DNA of 64,000 bases from contig NZ_BJYA01000004.1 of the NCBI RefSeq assembly GCF_007991275.1, forward strand, positions 1 through 64,000, in the 5' to 3' direction. Positions 29,400-37,505 of this stretch are shown here, piece after piece. The notes below the pieces were generated by a model, which was given only the letters and a program-made list of their open reading frames with translations, ran no database searches and was not told the DNA's origin. Made by a program: the position numbers and the translations under genes. Numbering within the stretch: the first letter of the stretch is position 1; every line of letters begins with the position of its first letter. This DNA is from Alkalibacillus haloalkaliphilus (GTDB lineage Bacteria; Bacillota; Bacilli; Bacillales; Alkalibacillaceae).

Positions 29400-30554
29400 A
29401 TGGAACAATACATTAACAACAACGTTAAAAATATCGAAATATCTGGTATTCGCAAGTTCTTCAATTTAGTTTCTGGAAAAGAAGATGTCGTATCACTAAC
29501 AATTGGCCAACCAGATTTTAATACACCAGAACATATTAAAGAAGCGACAAAACAAGCAATCGACGATAACCAAACAACTTATACACCAAATGCTGGTATT
29601 TTACCTCTACGCCAAGCCATTCATGATGTCACAAATGAGAAGTACGGCCTTAATTACGACTCTGAAGATGAAATTATTGTGACCGTTGGAGCTTCACAAG
29701 CAATCGACGTAACGTTAAGAACTATTATTAAACCTGGTGAAGAAGTGTTATTACCTGGTCCTGTATACCCTGGTTATGAACCACTCATTAAACTAGCTGG
29801 TGGTGTTCCAGTTCATATAGACACACGTGACAACGATTTTAAAATGACAGCACAGCTGATTAAAGAACACATTACAGACAAAACAAAATGCGTGATTTTA
29901 CCGTACCCATCTAACCCTACTGGAGTCACATTAACAGAAGATGAATTAGAAGAGATTGCTCAATTGTTAAAAGACCAACCAATTTTCATCTTAGCTGATG
30001 AAATATATAGTGAACTGACCTACAATGAACCTCACGTATCAATCGCAAGTTTTGAAGAAGTTCGTGAACAGACGATTGTCATACAAGGTGTATCTAAGTC
30101 GCATTCTATGACTGGGTTTAGAATCGGTTATTTACTAGCGGACCGCAGTATTCGTAAGCATATTCTAAAGGTTCATCAATATAACGTGTCCTGTCCAACT
30201 TCAATTAGCCAATATGCTGCATTACAAGCTTTAACCGTAGGGAAAAATGATAGTGAAATAATGTGTCAATCTTATGCAGAGAGACGCGCTTACGTGCTAA
30301 AGCGTTTGAAACAAATGGGATTAGACGTTGTTGAGCCAGATGGCGCCTTTTACGTATTTCCTAAGCTTAAAGTTTCCGACCACACTTCATTCGACTTAGG
30401 TTTACGTTTAGTAGATGAGGCTGGATTAGCACTTGTCCCGGGAGACGCATTCAGTGAATACGGCCAAGGATACATGCGCCTTTCATACGCTTATAACATG
30501 GAAGTGCTTGAAGAAGGTTTAAATCGATTAGAAGACTTTCTTTCTAAACAATAA
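29400..30554 (+). CDS. patA: N-acetyl-LL-diaminopimelate aminotransferase PatA
   Basis: 384-aa class I/II PLP aminotransferase. It contains the PatA-style N-terminus IEISGIRKF, LTIGQPDF, YTPNAG and the PLP lysine in VSKSHSMTG. It very closely resembles B. subtilis PatA, which converts N-acetyl-2-amino-6-oxopimelate to N-acetyl-LL-DAP, the step between DapH and DapL. Monocistronic with its own terminator. Confidence 0.9.
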   Translation: MEQYINNNVKNIEISGIRKFFNLVSGKEDVVSLTIGQPDFNTPEHIKEATKQAIDDNQTTYTPNAGILPLRQAIHDVTNEKYGLNYDSEDEIIVTVGASQAIDVTLRTIIKPGEEVLLPGPVYPGYEPLIKLAGGVPVHIDTRDNDFKMTAQLIKEHITDKTKCVILPYPSNPTGVTLTEDELEEIAQLLKDQPIFILADEIYSELTYNEPHVSIASFEEVREQTIVIQGVSKSHSMTGFRIGYLLADRSIRKHILKVHQYNVSCPTSISQYAALQALTVGKNDSEIMCQSYAERRAYVLKRLKQMGLDVVEPDGAFYVFPKLKVSDHTSFDLGLRLVDEAGLALVPGDAFSEYGQGYMRLSYAYNMEVLEEGLNRLEDFLSKQ

Positions 30555-30564
30555 CTTAAACACA

Positions 30565-30600
30565 GAAAAGCCCACTGGACCGACAGTGGGCTTTTCAATT
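30565..30600 (+). terminator. Terminator of patA
   Basis: A 13-bp perfect stem (30565-30577 with 30584-30596) followed by AATTTCC; the stem itself ends in TTTTC. Confidence 0.75.
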
Positions 30601-30629
30601 TCCTTATAGCGTATATTATGCTTTATTCA

Positions 30630-30818
30630 TTAATCAATAATTTGTTTTCGGCTTTGAGGATCTAGTTTTAAATATTCATTAATTAATGAATCTAACTCTT
30701 GTGATAGCCTCACTGATTCACAACTCGTATACCCTTGTTCAGATGCTACATCAATCATCTGTTTACGCAAGACTTCTATTCTTCTCTCTAAATATATTAA
30801 ACGCTATTGATCTTTCAA
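30630..30818 (-). pseudogene. Spo0E-like aspartyl-phosphate phosphatase with in-frame amber codon
   Basis: The frame from TTG 30818 reads TTG AAA GAT CAA TAG CGT, then continues uninterrupted for 57 codons. The second part (LERRIEVLRKQMIDVA, then SQELDSLINEYL) is a complete Spo0E-like domain with the SQELD signature of phosphatases that dephosphorylate Spo0A. GAGGGGG lies 10 nt before the TTG. A single CAG-to-TAG change would explain the stop at 30804-30806. Later starts (ATG 30758) would lose most of helix 1. Nonsense pseudogene, or expressed by an unusual start or readthrough. Confidence 0.65.
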
Positions 30819-31112
30819 TGGACCATTTCCCCCTCAAAAAACACGTTAACCTAATTAGAATATTTTATTGCCAAAATTCGGATATGTCAAAGGTTTAATC
30901 AAAATAAATTTAATTTGTTAAATGATTTTAATATAATGTTAACAAAATATTAAACAAGTCATTAACCTTTAACTAGTATATTTATAAAACATTTGGTATG
31001 TTGAAATTACTTTAACGAATATACTAATTATATGATAGGATATATATAACAAGCTATTGTAAGAAAAGTACATATAATTATAAGTAAGCATTGTGAGAAA
31101 GGAAGAGTCCCT
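30819..31112. other. AT-rich gene-free stretch before signal peptidase gene
   Basis: About 290 bp of very AT-rich DNA. I see no coding frame, hairpin or clear promoter beyond AT-rich -10-like words; it should contain the signal peptidase promoter. Confidence 0.4.
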
Positions 31113-31622
31113 TTGAAAAGAGAAATATGGGAATGGACAAAAGCGATCGTAATTGCTTTAGTCATTGCATTTATTTTACGCACTTTTGTCTTTGCAACTT
31201 CTGTTGTTGAAGGTGCTAGCATGGACCCTACTTTAGAAAGTGGAGAGCGCGTCATATTCAACAAGGCTGTATATATTATCGACGAGCCTGATCGTGGTGA
31301 TATCGTCATTATCCAACACCCTCATAAAAATTATGTTAAACGTGTTATTGGATTACCAAATGAAACACTTGAAGCACGAGACAACGTTTTATATATAGAT
31401 GGAGAAGCTGTTGATGAGGATTATCTAACCGACCACGAATTAGAGGGAACAGGCAATATCGATCCAATTGAAATACCAGATGGGCAGTATTATGTCATGG
31501 GTGACAACCGTGAAATTAGTAAAGATAGCCGAAATGGTCTTGGGTTAATTGAAGGTGAAGACATTATTGGCCGTTCAGAAGTGATTATCTTTCCTTTTGG
31601 CAACATGTCGTTTACGAGATAA
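31113..31622 (+). CDS. lepB: Signal peptidase I
   Basis: 169 aa. N-terminal membrane anchor (about 10-28), catalytic Ser36 in GASMDPT and Lys76 in NYVKRVIG, then the box GDNREISKDSRNG. Single-anchor Gram-positive SipS/SipT type, cleaving exported preproteins on the outer membrane face. The start is TTG with GAAAGGA 9 nt upstream; no ATG is available nearby. Its substrates would include the several secreted proteins of this window. Confidence 0.94.
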   Translation: MKREIWEWTKAIVIALVIAFILRTFVFATSVVEGASMDPTLESGERVIFNKAVYIIDEPDRGDIVIIQHPHKNYVKRVIGLPNETLEARDNVLYIDGEAVDEDYLTDHELEGTGNIDPIEIPDGQYYVMGDNREISKDSRNGLGLIEGEDIIGRSEVIIFPFGNMSFTR

Positions 31623-31623
31623 A

Positions 31624-31657
31624 CAAAATCCCGCCACTAAATTGTGACGGGATTTTG
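31624..31657. terminator. Bidirectional terminator, signal peptidase / YvrJ gene
   Basis: CAAAATCCCG paired with CGGGATTTTG plus extra pairs around the loop, T tracts on both strands. Confidence 0.75.
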
Positions 31658-31658
31658 T

Positions 31659-31799
31659 TTATTTATCGACTAATATTGGTAAGTTCATAATTGAGTCGTT
31701 GAGCTGTTCAAGTTTCTTCTCAATTCGATGTAACAAATAAAAAGTCACCAAAATCGGGAAGCCAACCTCAGGAACCCAAGTAATCAATGTCTCAAACAA
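31659..31799 (-). CDS. YvrJ-family small protein
   Basis: 46 aa. The core VGFPILVTFYLLHRIEKKLE is a single membrane helix followed by a short charged helix, the hallmark of the YvrJ family. The start is TTG (31799) 6 nt after GGTGGAG. It is the last member of a DUF1659-DUF2922-YvrJ cluster; a terminator-like hairpin separates it from DUF2922. The family's function is unknown. Confidence 0.8.
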   Translation of the reverse strand: MFETLITWVPEVGFPILVTFYLLHRIEKKLEQLNDSIMNLPILVDK

Positions 31800-31827
31800 T
31801 ACTCTCTCCACCTTTCTGATCCTTGTA

Positions 31828-31865
31828 AAAAGAGAGGTGACACAAATGGTGCCACCTCCCTCTTC
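31828..31865 (-). terminator. Hairpin between DUF2922 and YvrJ genes
   Basis: Imperfect stem of AAAGAGAGGTG with its near complement CACCTCCCTCTT, T-rich on the minus strand. Confidence 0.55.
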
Positions 31866-31874
31866 AATACATCA

Positions 31875-32093
31875 TTAATCTAAAGATACTTCTTCTACGT
31901 TACGTTCAACTACTTGTGCATGGGCGATTTCAGTTAAAGGATATGATGCAGAAGTGAAAATATCTTGTTCTAAAATTGTGTCCATAGCTTGCTTAACCTG
32001 CTCTGGATCTACTGGCTCTACAGGATTTTCAACACTAATAGTTGCCAATCGTCCTTGTTCATTTCTAAACCTTAGTTCTAAACGTTTACTCAT
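31875..32093 (-). CDS. DUF2922 family protein
   Basis: 72 aa beginning MSKRLELRFRNEQGRLATISVENP and continuing with VDPEQVKQAMDTIL, characteristic of DUF2922. No membrane segment; function unknown. It starts 14 bp after the DUF1659 stop, with AGGGGG upstream, so the two are cotranscribed. DUF1659, DUF2922 and YvrJ genes travel together in many Firmicutes. Confidence 0.85.
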   Translation of the reverse strand: MSKRLELRFRNEQGRLATISVENPVEPVDPEQVKQAMDTILEQDIFTSASYPLTEIAHAQVVERNVEEVSLD

Positions 32094-32107
32094 TTAAATT
32101 CCCCCTC

Positions 32108-32332
32108 TTATTCATTATCTAGTAATAAAGACTGATCATTTCGTAATGCCTCATATAGCGGGTCTTGTCGAAGCTGAGATAGAACTTGTGCTACAGCAAT
32201 TACAGCGTCGTCTTCTGCCTCAGGCTTAACGTTGTTATAACTTCGACGTGAGATCACCTCTTCCCCATGTTCATCAATTCCTGTTACAAATAGTAACTGC
32301 AGTTGACTGTTAATTTTTTGGACATTTTCCAT
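32108..32332 (-). CDS. DUF1659 family protein
   Basis: 74 aa with central VTGIDEHGEEVISRRSYNNV and a C-terminal helical AVAQVLSQL segment, matching DUF1659. Perfect ribosome site AAAGGAGG, 8 nt from the ATG. First gene of the DUF1659-DUF2922-YvrJ unit. Function unknown. Confidence 0.85.
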   Translation of the reverse strand: MENVQKINSQLQLLFVTGIDEHGEEVISRRSYNNVKPEAEDDAVIAVAQVLSQLRQDPLYEALRNDQSLLLDNE

Positions 32333-32374
32333 CTTGTCAACCTCCTTTCACTTCCATAATCGTTCATAAATAAA

Positions 32375-32410
32375 AAAAGTGTGAAATGTTTTGAAACATT
32401 TCACACTTTT
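32375..32410. terminator. 17-bp bidirectional hairpin upstream of DUF1659
   Basis: Perfect 17-bp arms (32375-32391 and 32394-32410) separated by two bases. It follows the 30-aa peptide gene on the minus strand and has an A/T tract on that side, so it is probably that gene's terminator. Confidence 0.75.
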
Positions 32411-32441
32411 CATTCGTCTAATATTAAGGATGTTGCTTTAA

Positions 32442-32534
32442 TTAGTTTTTAACGTTATCGATATAACAAGATCCGATAAAGTATGCAATGACACCTAACG
32501 AAACAATACCCATAGTTAGTTCAATTGCTTCCAC
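32442..32534 (-). CDS. 30-aa membrane peptide upstream of DUF1659 cluster
   Basis: 30 codons, MEAIELTMGIVSLGVIAYFI followed by GSCYIDNVKN: one membrane helix and a short polar tail with a single Cys. An ideal AGGAGGTG is 7 nt before the GTG start. I recognise no family. The strong ribosome site and following terminator argue for a real gene associated with the DUF1659-DUF2922-YvrJ unit. Confidence 0.6.
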   Translation of the reverse strand: MEAIELTMGIVSLGVIAYFIGSCYIDNVKN

Positions 32535-32754
32535 AGCGGTGCACCTCCTAGTTCATCATTTACGAGTTTTACTATTACTATTTTAGCAAAAAATTTAGCC
32601 TTTGAATATTATCATCTCATGAAACTTAAAATTAATGAAGTACAAACAACATTTTTGAACAAATTGTAACATTTAGTTATTAAATACTACTCAATTTCTA
32701 CAATATTCGTGTTAAAATTTACATATAAGAAAGGAACGCAATAGGTGATAGATT

Positions 32755-33927
32755 ATGATGTACTGTCCAAGATGTGGATCAAAAACAAAAGCTGAAGAAT
32801 CATACTGCGTAATATGTGGAGCGCAGTTGCCTAAAGACATAGACGAACGTGCACAAGGACAAGGGATTAACCGTTGGTGGTTAACACCTATTGTTACGCT
32901 TGTTTGTATGTTAATTGCCGCTATAGGTTTACACTTCTATTTAGAGTACAATAACTCTACCGCTCAATCACTATACGATGAAGGGGTTGAGCATGCTTTA
33001 GAAGGCCAATATAGCCGGGCGCAAAGTCTGTTTGAAGAATCACTTGAACATAATCCTAATTATGAAGCTGCTGAAATTAACTATGATTTTATGTCAGTAG
33101 CACTTGAAGTTAACGAAAAATTAAATAACGTTGATACGCTCGTTGACCAAGGCGCATTCCAACAGGCAGTCCAAATTACCGAAGAAGCTGAGAGTCAATT
33201 AAGTTCATACAATGGTGAAATTATTAACTTCTTATTAGACTCGATACTCGATAAGCGAAATGAAGTTCGGATGAACCAAGTCGAACAACGTCTGGCTGAT
33301 GACCCTGGAGCTGAAGAGCTTAAAATTCTTCTATGGCAAGTTCAGTCTCTTGAACATGAAGATGCTGAATCACTTGAAGAGATGTTAAGGGAACGCATCG
33401 TTAGTCATACAGCAACCGAAGCTAATGAAAAGTTACAAACAAATCAATTTACTGCCGCTATTTCCATCATTGAAGATGGATTACGGTATGCACCTGATAA
33501 TGAACGTCTCATCAGTTTGAAATCAACCATTGAAAATCAACAATCAGACTTTGAAACACAACAACAAGAACGTATTGCGCAAGCTTTAAATCAATATGAA
33601 CTAGAACAAGAGCAAAATGAAAATAACGCCATTGATGTAGTCGAAGTTGAAGTAAATGTTAACGATTATGACGAGATGCAAGTGACTGGGGAACTTTTAA
33701 GCGTAGCTACAAGACCTATTCATTCAATTTCAGTAACATACAAATTACTAGATGAAGATGAAGAAGAAATTCTAGAAAACGAAACATACGCATTCCCTGA
33801 TACACTATACCCTGATGAAACAGGTCAGATCGATCATACGCATAGTGACATACCGGAAGATATCGACTTAGACGAAATTACAATTTCAATTGAACAAATC
33901 TCTTGGTACCTGGACGGTCAAGAATAG
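32755..33927 (+). CDS. Zinc-ribbon, membrane-anchored protein with helical repeat domain
   Basis: 390 aa. N-terminal zinc ribbon CPRCG...CVICG (residues 4-22), one membrane helix (about 42-63), then an extracytoplasmic helical region with TPR-like repeats (LYDEGVEHALEGQYSRAQSL) to about residue 280 and a beta-rich C-terminal domain. The ribbon is cytoplasmic by topology. The next gene, a secreted serine protease, starts 11 bp later, so they form an operon and probably one system. No specific family is assigned. Confidence 0.7.
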   Translation: MMYCPRCGSKTKAEESYCVICGAQLPKDIDERAQGQGINRWWLTPIVTLVCMLIAAIGLHFYLEYNNSTAQSLYDEGVEHALEGQYSRAQSLFEESLEHNPNYEAAEINYDFMSVALEVNEKLNNVDTLVDQGAFQQAVQITEEAESQLSSYNGEIINFLLDSILDKRNEVRMNQVEQRLADDPGAEELKILLWQVQSLEHEDAESLEEMLRERIVSHTATEANEKLQTNQFTAAISIIEDGLRYAPDNERLISLKSTIENQQSDFETQQQERIAQALNQYELEQEQNENNAIDVVEVEVNVNDYDEMQVTGELLSVATRPIHSISVTYKLLDEDEEEILENETYAFPDTLYPDETGQIDHTHSDIPEDIDLDEITISIEQISWYLDGQE

Positions 33928-33938
33928 AGGTGAACGAA

Positions 33939-35111
33939 ATGAAATACCAACTGAAAAAAACGGCACCGATCGTTCTTTCAATGGTGATCCTATTAGTTGG
34001 AACATATGCTTTAGTCTCTTATTATGACAACTGGACAGAAACAGCAATCGGTTCAGATCAAGCTATTGTTGAACATGTCGCAGATGATGAATCAAACGAA
34101 GGCCATGACTTGCAAGAAATAATTCACGAAGCTCAAAAAAGCGTCGTTCAAATCGAAACGACAGGCCCATTTGGCACTAATTTAGGTTCTGGCTTCGTTT
34201 ATAACGACCGCGGTGACATTATTACAAATGCCCACGTTGTAAAAGATGCTGATTCAGTTTATGTTAAAACATCAGAAGCCCATACTTATCCTGGGGCTGT
34301 AATTGGTATTGGAAATTCCGAAGATATCGCAGTTGTTCGTGTACCTCAATTAGCGAACAGTTCAACTTTAGAAATTGATCCAAACTTTGAACCTAATATT
34401 GGTGATGAAATATTAGCTGTTGGAAGTCCGCACGGCTTTCAAAATACAGTTACGTTAGGTCACCTGTCAGGAACAGAAAGAGACCTATCAGTTGATGAGC
34501 AATACGATTACAATAATTTATATCAAATATCAGCTAACATTACTGATGGTAACAGTGGTGGTCCATTAATTCATGAAGAGACTGGTAGAATAATTGGTAT
34601 TAACACAGCTGCAACTAATGAAGGTACAATTGGCTTCAGTATCCCAATTAGCCAAATTTATGAGCGTGTATCAATGTGGTCTGACACAGCTAATGACGAT
34701 GAATTAAGCTATGATGGTGACCCAACTTTATATCAAGATATTGACCCAAATACTTTAGAGGATGACAGTGAATATTTAATCAGTTATTTCTATGAGACAT
34801 TAAATGTACGTGATTACTTCACAGCTTATTCATTATTGGGTAGTGAATTACAATCAAATTATTCTTATCAAGAATTTAGAGAATTAATCGTACACTCAAT
34901 TGATATTGATATTAATTCACGAGACACTTTATCTGTTGAAGATGGCATTGCGACATTCAAAGTGAATTCAGATCATGAAATTAGAACAGATGAAGACACA
35001 CGTGAGACACACCATTTTGAAACAATTTATGAAGTTGGCTACGAAAATGACCAATTAAAAATTCTAAATTTAGAACGTGAGCTTTTATCTAAAACGAGCC
35101 ATTCAAATTAA
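33939..35111 (+). CDS. Membrane-anchored HtrA-like serine protease without PDZ
   Basis: 390 aa. N-terminal anchor (about 10-28) and trypsin-like domain with catalytic His99 (NAHVV), Asp129 (NSEDIAVV) and Ser206 (TDGNSGGPL). Instead of a PDZ domain there is a C-terminal domain (about 280-385) starting LISYFYETLNVRDYFTAY, reminiscent of NTF2-like or TcaA-type modules. It probably cleaves or senses misfolded or wall-associated proteins outside the cell. ATG 33939 follows AGAGGTG by 6 nt, immediately after the zinc-ribbon gene. Confidence 0.82.
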   Translation: MKYQLKKTAPIVLSMVILLVGTYALVSYYDNWTETAIGSDQAIVEHVADDESNEGHDLQEIIHEAQKSVVQIETTGPFGTNLGSGFVYNDRGDIITNAHVVKDADSVYVKTSEAHTYPGAVIGIGNSEDIAVVRVPQLANSSTLEIDPNFEPNIGDEILAVGSPHGFQNTVTLGHLSGTERDLSVDEQYDYNNLYQISANITDGNSGGPLIHEETGRIIGINTAATNEGTIGFSIPISQIYERVSMWSDTANDDELSYDGDPTLYQDIDPNTLEDDSEYLISYFYETLNVRDYFTAYSLLGSELQSNYSYQEFRELIVHSIDIDINSRDTLSVEDGIATFKVNSDHEIRTDEDTRETHHFETIYEVGYENDQLKILNLERELLSKTSHSN

Positions 35112-35192
35112 ATGTTTATTTTTGGGTGAGTAACCATTCAAATAAACATAAGTCACCATATAGATATATTACATGTCTTGGGAGGTGATTTT

Positions 35193-35306
35193 ATGTTCAA
35201 ACCAGGTTACTCACAGCATGGATATGGCCATGGCTATAACAACTTTGCGTTGATCGTTGTACTTTTCATTTTATTAATTATCGTGGGTGCAACTTTCTAC
35301 TGCTAA
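35193..35306 (+). CDS. YjcZ-family sporulation membrane peptide
   Basis: 37 aa. Tyr/Gly/His-rich head (GYSQHGYGHGYNN) and the invariant tail helix FALIVVLFILLIIVGATFYC typical of YjcZ/tiny Bacillus transmembrane peptides, often spore-associated. RBS GGGAGGTG. I see no clear sporulation-sigma promoter. Confidence 0.85.
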   Translation: MFKPGYSQHGYGHGYNNFALIVVLFILLIIVGATFYC

Positions 35307-35370
35307 CACCTTACAAGTGTATCGAGAGGTTAGATGACTGCTCGCATCAACCTTTTCTCCCTCAAAGTGC

Positions 35371-35410
35371 AAGAGGCTTATCGTCATAGTTGGAGTGGCG
35401 ATAACCTCTT
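35371..35410 (+). terminator. Hairpin after yjcZ
   Basis: AAGAGGCTTATCG paired with CGATAACCTCTT (one bulge), 15-nt loop, weak T tail. Confidence 0.5.
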
Positions 35411-35451
35411 ACACAATTAATATTCGCAAATTTGAATAGTCCCCTTAAATT

Positions 35452-35488
35452 AAAAGCTGACCGCATTAATAGCGATCAGCTTTTTCAG
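35452..35488 (-). terminator. Terminator of the GGDEF-EAL gene
   Basis: AAAAGCTGA with TCAGCTTTTT and further inner pairs; T tract on both sides. Confidence 0.7.
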
Positions 35489-35489
35489 T

Positions 35490-37457
35490 TTATTCATTTA
35501 AAAATGTTTTTATTTGTGATTCTGGCATCGGCTTACTAAAGTAAAAACCTTGAACTTGATCACATTTTTCACTCAGTAGAAAATCTAGGTCGGTTTCTTT
35601 TTCTACCCCTTCAGCAATCACTTTCAAGTTAAGCGCATGAGATAAATGAATGATCGTTTTAACAATAGCCATATTTTGCTTCGTTTGATTTTGAATAAAC
35701 ATGCGATCAATTTTTATTTTACTTAATGGAAACTGACTTAAATACTTCAATGATGAATAACCTGTACCGAAGTCATCTAATGCAACTTTGACACCAAGGT
35801 CGTTGAAATCATTAAGTGTATCAATAATATACCGTTCATTAGACATAGCCATTGATTCAGTAATTTCTAATTCTAAATATTGAGGCTCTAGACCTGTCTC
35901 TTCAAGTATTTCGCTAACACGACTTACTAAATGGCGTTGCAAAAACTGTCTTGCAGAAAGATTAACACTTACTTTAACTTTCGGTAACCCTTCACCTTGC
36001 CACTTTTTGTTTAGTCGGCAAGCTTCATAAATCACCCAATCACCTATATCTAAAATTAACCCTGTCTTCTCTGCAATTGGGATAAACTGATCAGGTGAAA
36101 TAGCTCCCATCTCTTTATGTGGCCACCGGCATAGCGCTTCAAAACCGATGATTTCTTGAGATTTCAAATCATACTGCGGTTGAAAATGTAATTCGAAATC
36201 CCCATCCTTTAATGCTTTATGTAATTCAGTCTCAAGCTTAAAGCGTTCTTTAAAGCCTTCTTTCAAAGATTGTTTAAAGATTTGATAATCATTTCGGCTT
36301 TCTTCTTTTATAACGTGCATGGCCGAATCCGCATGCTCAATTAGTTCTGAAGCTGTTGTTGCAGCTGATTCTGGATAACGACTAATACCAATACTAACAG
36401 TTGTATATATTTCGTACCCATCAACCATTAACGGCTTTCGGAATTGATCAATCACCTGTTCTGCTAAAGAGCGTACTTCTTGTTCACCCGCGACTTTACG
36501 CTGCAACACTAAAAACTCATCACTCGTCATTCTAGCAATGAACAAATCTTCCCTTAGCATTTGTTTTAGTCTAGAGGCGCACCCCTTTAATAATGAGTCA
36601 CCAACTTGATAACCGAGTGTGTCATTAATATGTTTAAAATAATCAACGTCTATAAAGTGAACAGCTAATTGCTCCCCGGACTCCTCTGCATTTTTTAACT
36701 CCTCTTCAAGTACAAGTTGAAAATAGTTACGGTTAGGTAAGTCTGTCAGTTGATCATAATAAGCCATAAACTCAATTTGCTTTTCATTCTCTACACGTTC
36801 CGTAATATTACGAACAATCGCAACACGCAGGCTTGTTTCTTCATTAAATGGTTCTGGCAAAACTTCCGCATAAATAATAGAACCATCTCGTTTAAACCCT
36901 CTTAACGGGTAGGGACTATCATGTTGCAACATCTGCATATTTTCATATAAAGCGTTATGATCATCTGCATGTACAATATCGAAAATGGATTTCCCTACTA
37001 ATTCAGATCTTTTATAACCAATCATGCTAGCAAAAGCAAAGTCACAATCAATTATTTGTCCTCGATCATGCATAATAATACCTTCATACGGGCTACTTCT
37101 AGCGTGGTTTAAAGTATAGATTAACGAATCCTTCTTCGATTTTAAACCACCTTCTTTTAGCGTGTAGCACCAATACTGTTCGACTGGTTCACTTTTCATA
37201 ACAACCAATTTTTCCGGGTTCGTTTTCGTCCAAATAAGATCTTCATTATTCGTTTGTTTCGCGATTACTTCTAAATCAATATAATCGTGTACGTATAACG
37301 GATCATTCTCGTTCAATTTTACTTCTAATAATTCTTCTGCAAATTGATTGCCAGCTACAATGTATCCATCTTGATCAACAAAAATAATCGCATCTGATAC
37401 ATTTTCAAAAATCCAATCATGGATAGGCAATTGTAGCTGATCTACTTTTTTGAACAC
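35490..37457 (-). CDS. PAS-PAS-GGDEF-EAL cyclic-di-GMP signalling protein
   Basis: 655 aa. Two PAS regions (about 10-110 and 115-220), GGDEF domain (230-390) and EAL domain (400-650). The cyclase motif is degenerate (MTSDEF for GGDEF) whereas the phosphodiesterase residues are kept: EALCRW, VNLSARQ, EITESM, DDFGTGYSS and AEGVE. It is therefore probably a c-di-GMP phosphodiesterase tuned by PAS input, with the GGDEF part regulatory. No membrane helix, so cytoplasmic. GTG start after AGGGGG (7 nt). Confidence 0.87.
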   Translation of the reverse strand: MFKKVDQLQLPIHDWIFENVSDAIIFVDQDGYIVAGNQFAEELLEVKLNENDPLYVHDYIDLEVIAKQTNNEDLIWTKTNPEKLVVMKSEPVEQYWCYTLKEGGLKSKKDSLIYTLNHARSSPYEGIIMHDRGQIIDCDFAFASMIGYKRSELVGKSIFDIVHADDHNALYENMQMLQHDSPYPLRGFKRDGSIIYAEVLPEPFNEETSLRVAIVRNITERVENEKQIEFMAYYDQLTDLPNRNYFQLVLEEELKNAEESGEQLAVHFIDVDYFKHINDTLGYQVGDSLLKGCASRLKQMLREDLFIARMTSDEFLVLQRKVAGEQEVRSLAEQVIDQFRKPLMVDGYEIYTTVSIGISRYPESAATTASELIEHADSAMHVIKEESRNDYQIFKQSLKEGFKERFKLETELHKALKDGDFELHFQPQYDLKSQEIIGFEALCRWPHKEMGAISPDQFIPIAEKTGLILDIGDWVIYEACRLNKKWQGEGLPKVKVSVNLSARQFLQRHLVSRVSEILEETGLEPQYLELEITESMAMSNERYIIDTLNDFNDLGVKVALDDFGTGYSSLKYLSQFPLSKIKIDRMFIQNQTKQNMAIVKTIIHLSHALNLKVIAEGVEKETDLDFLLSEKCDQVQGFYFSKPMPESQIKTFLNE

Positions 37458-37505
37458 TTTTTTTCCCCCTACTATAATTGCATAGCGTTGTTGGTGCTAG
37501 GTTAA

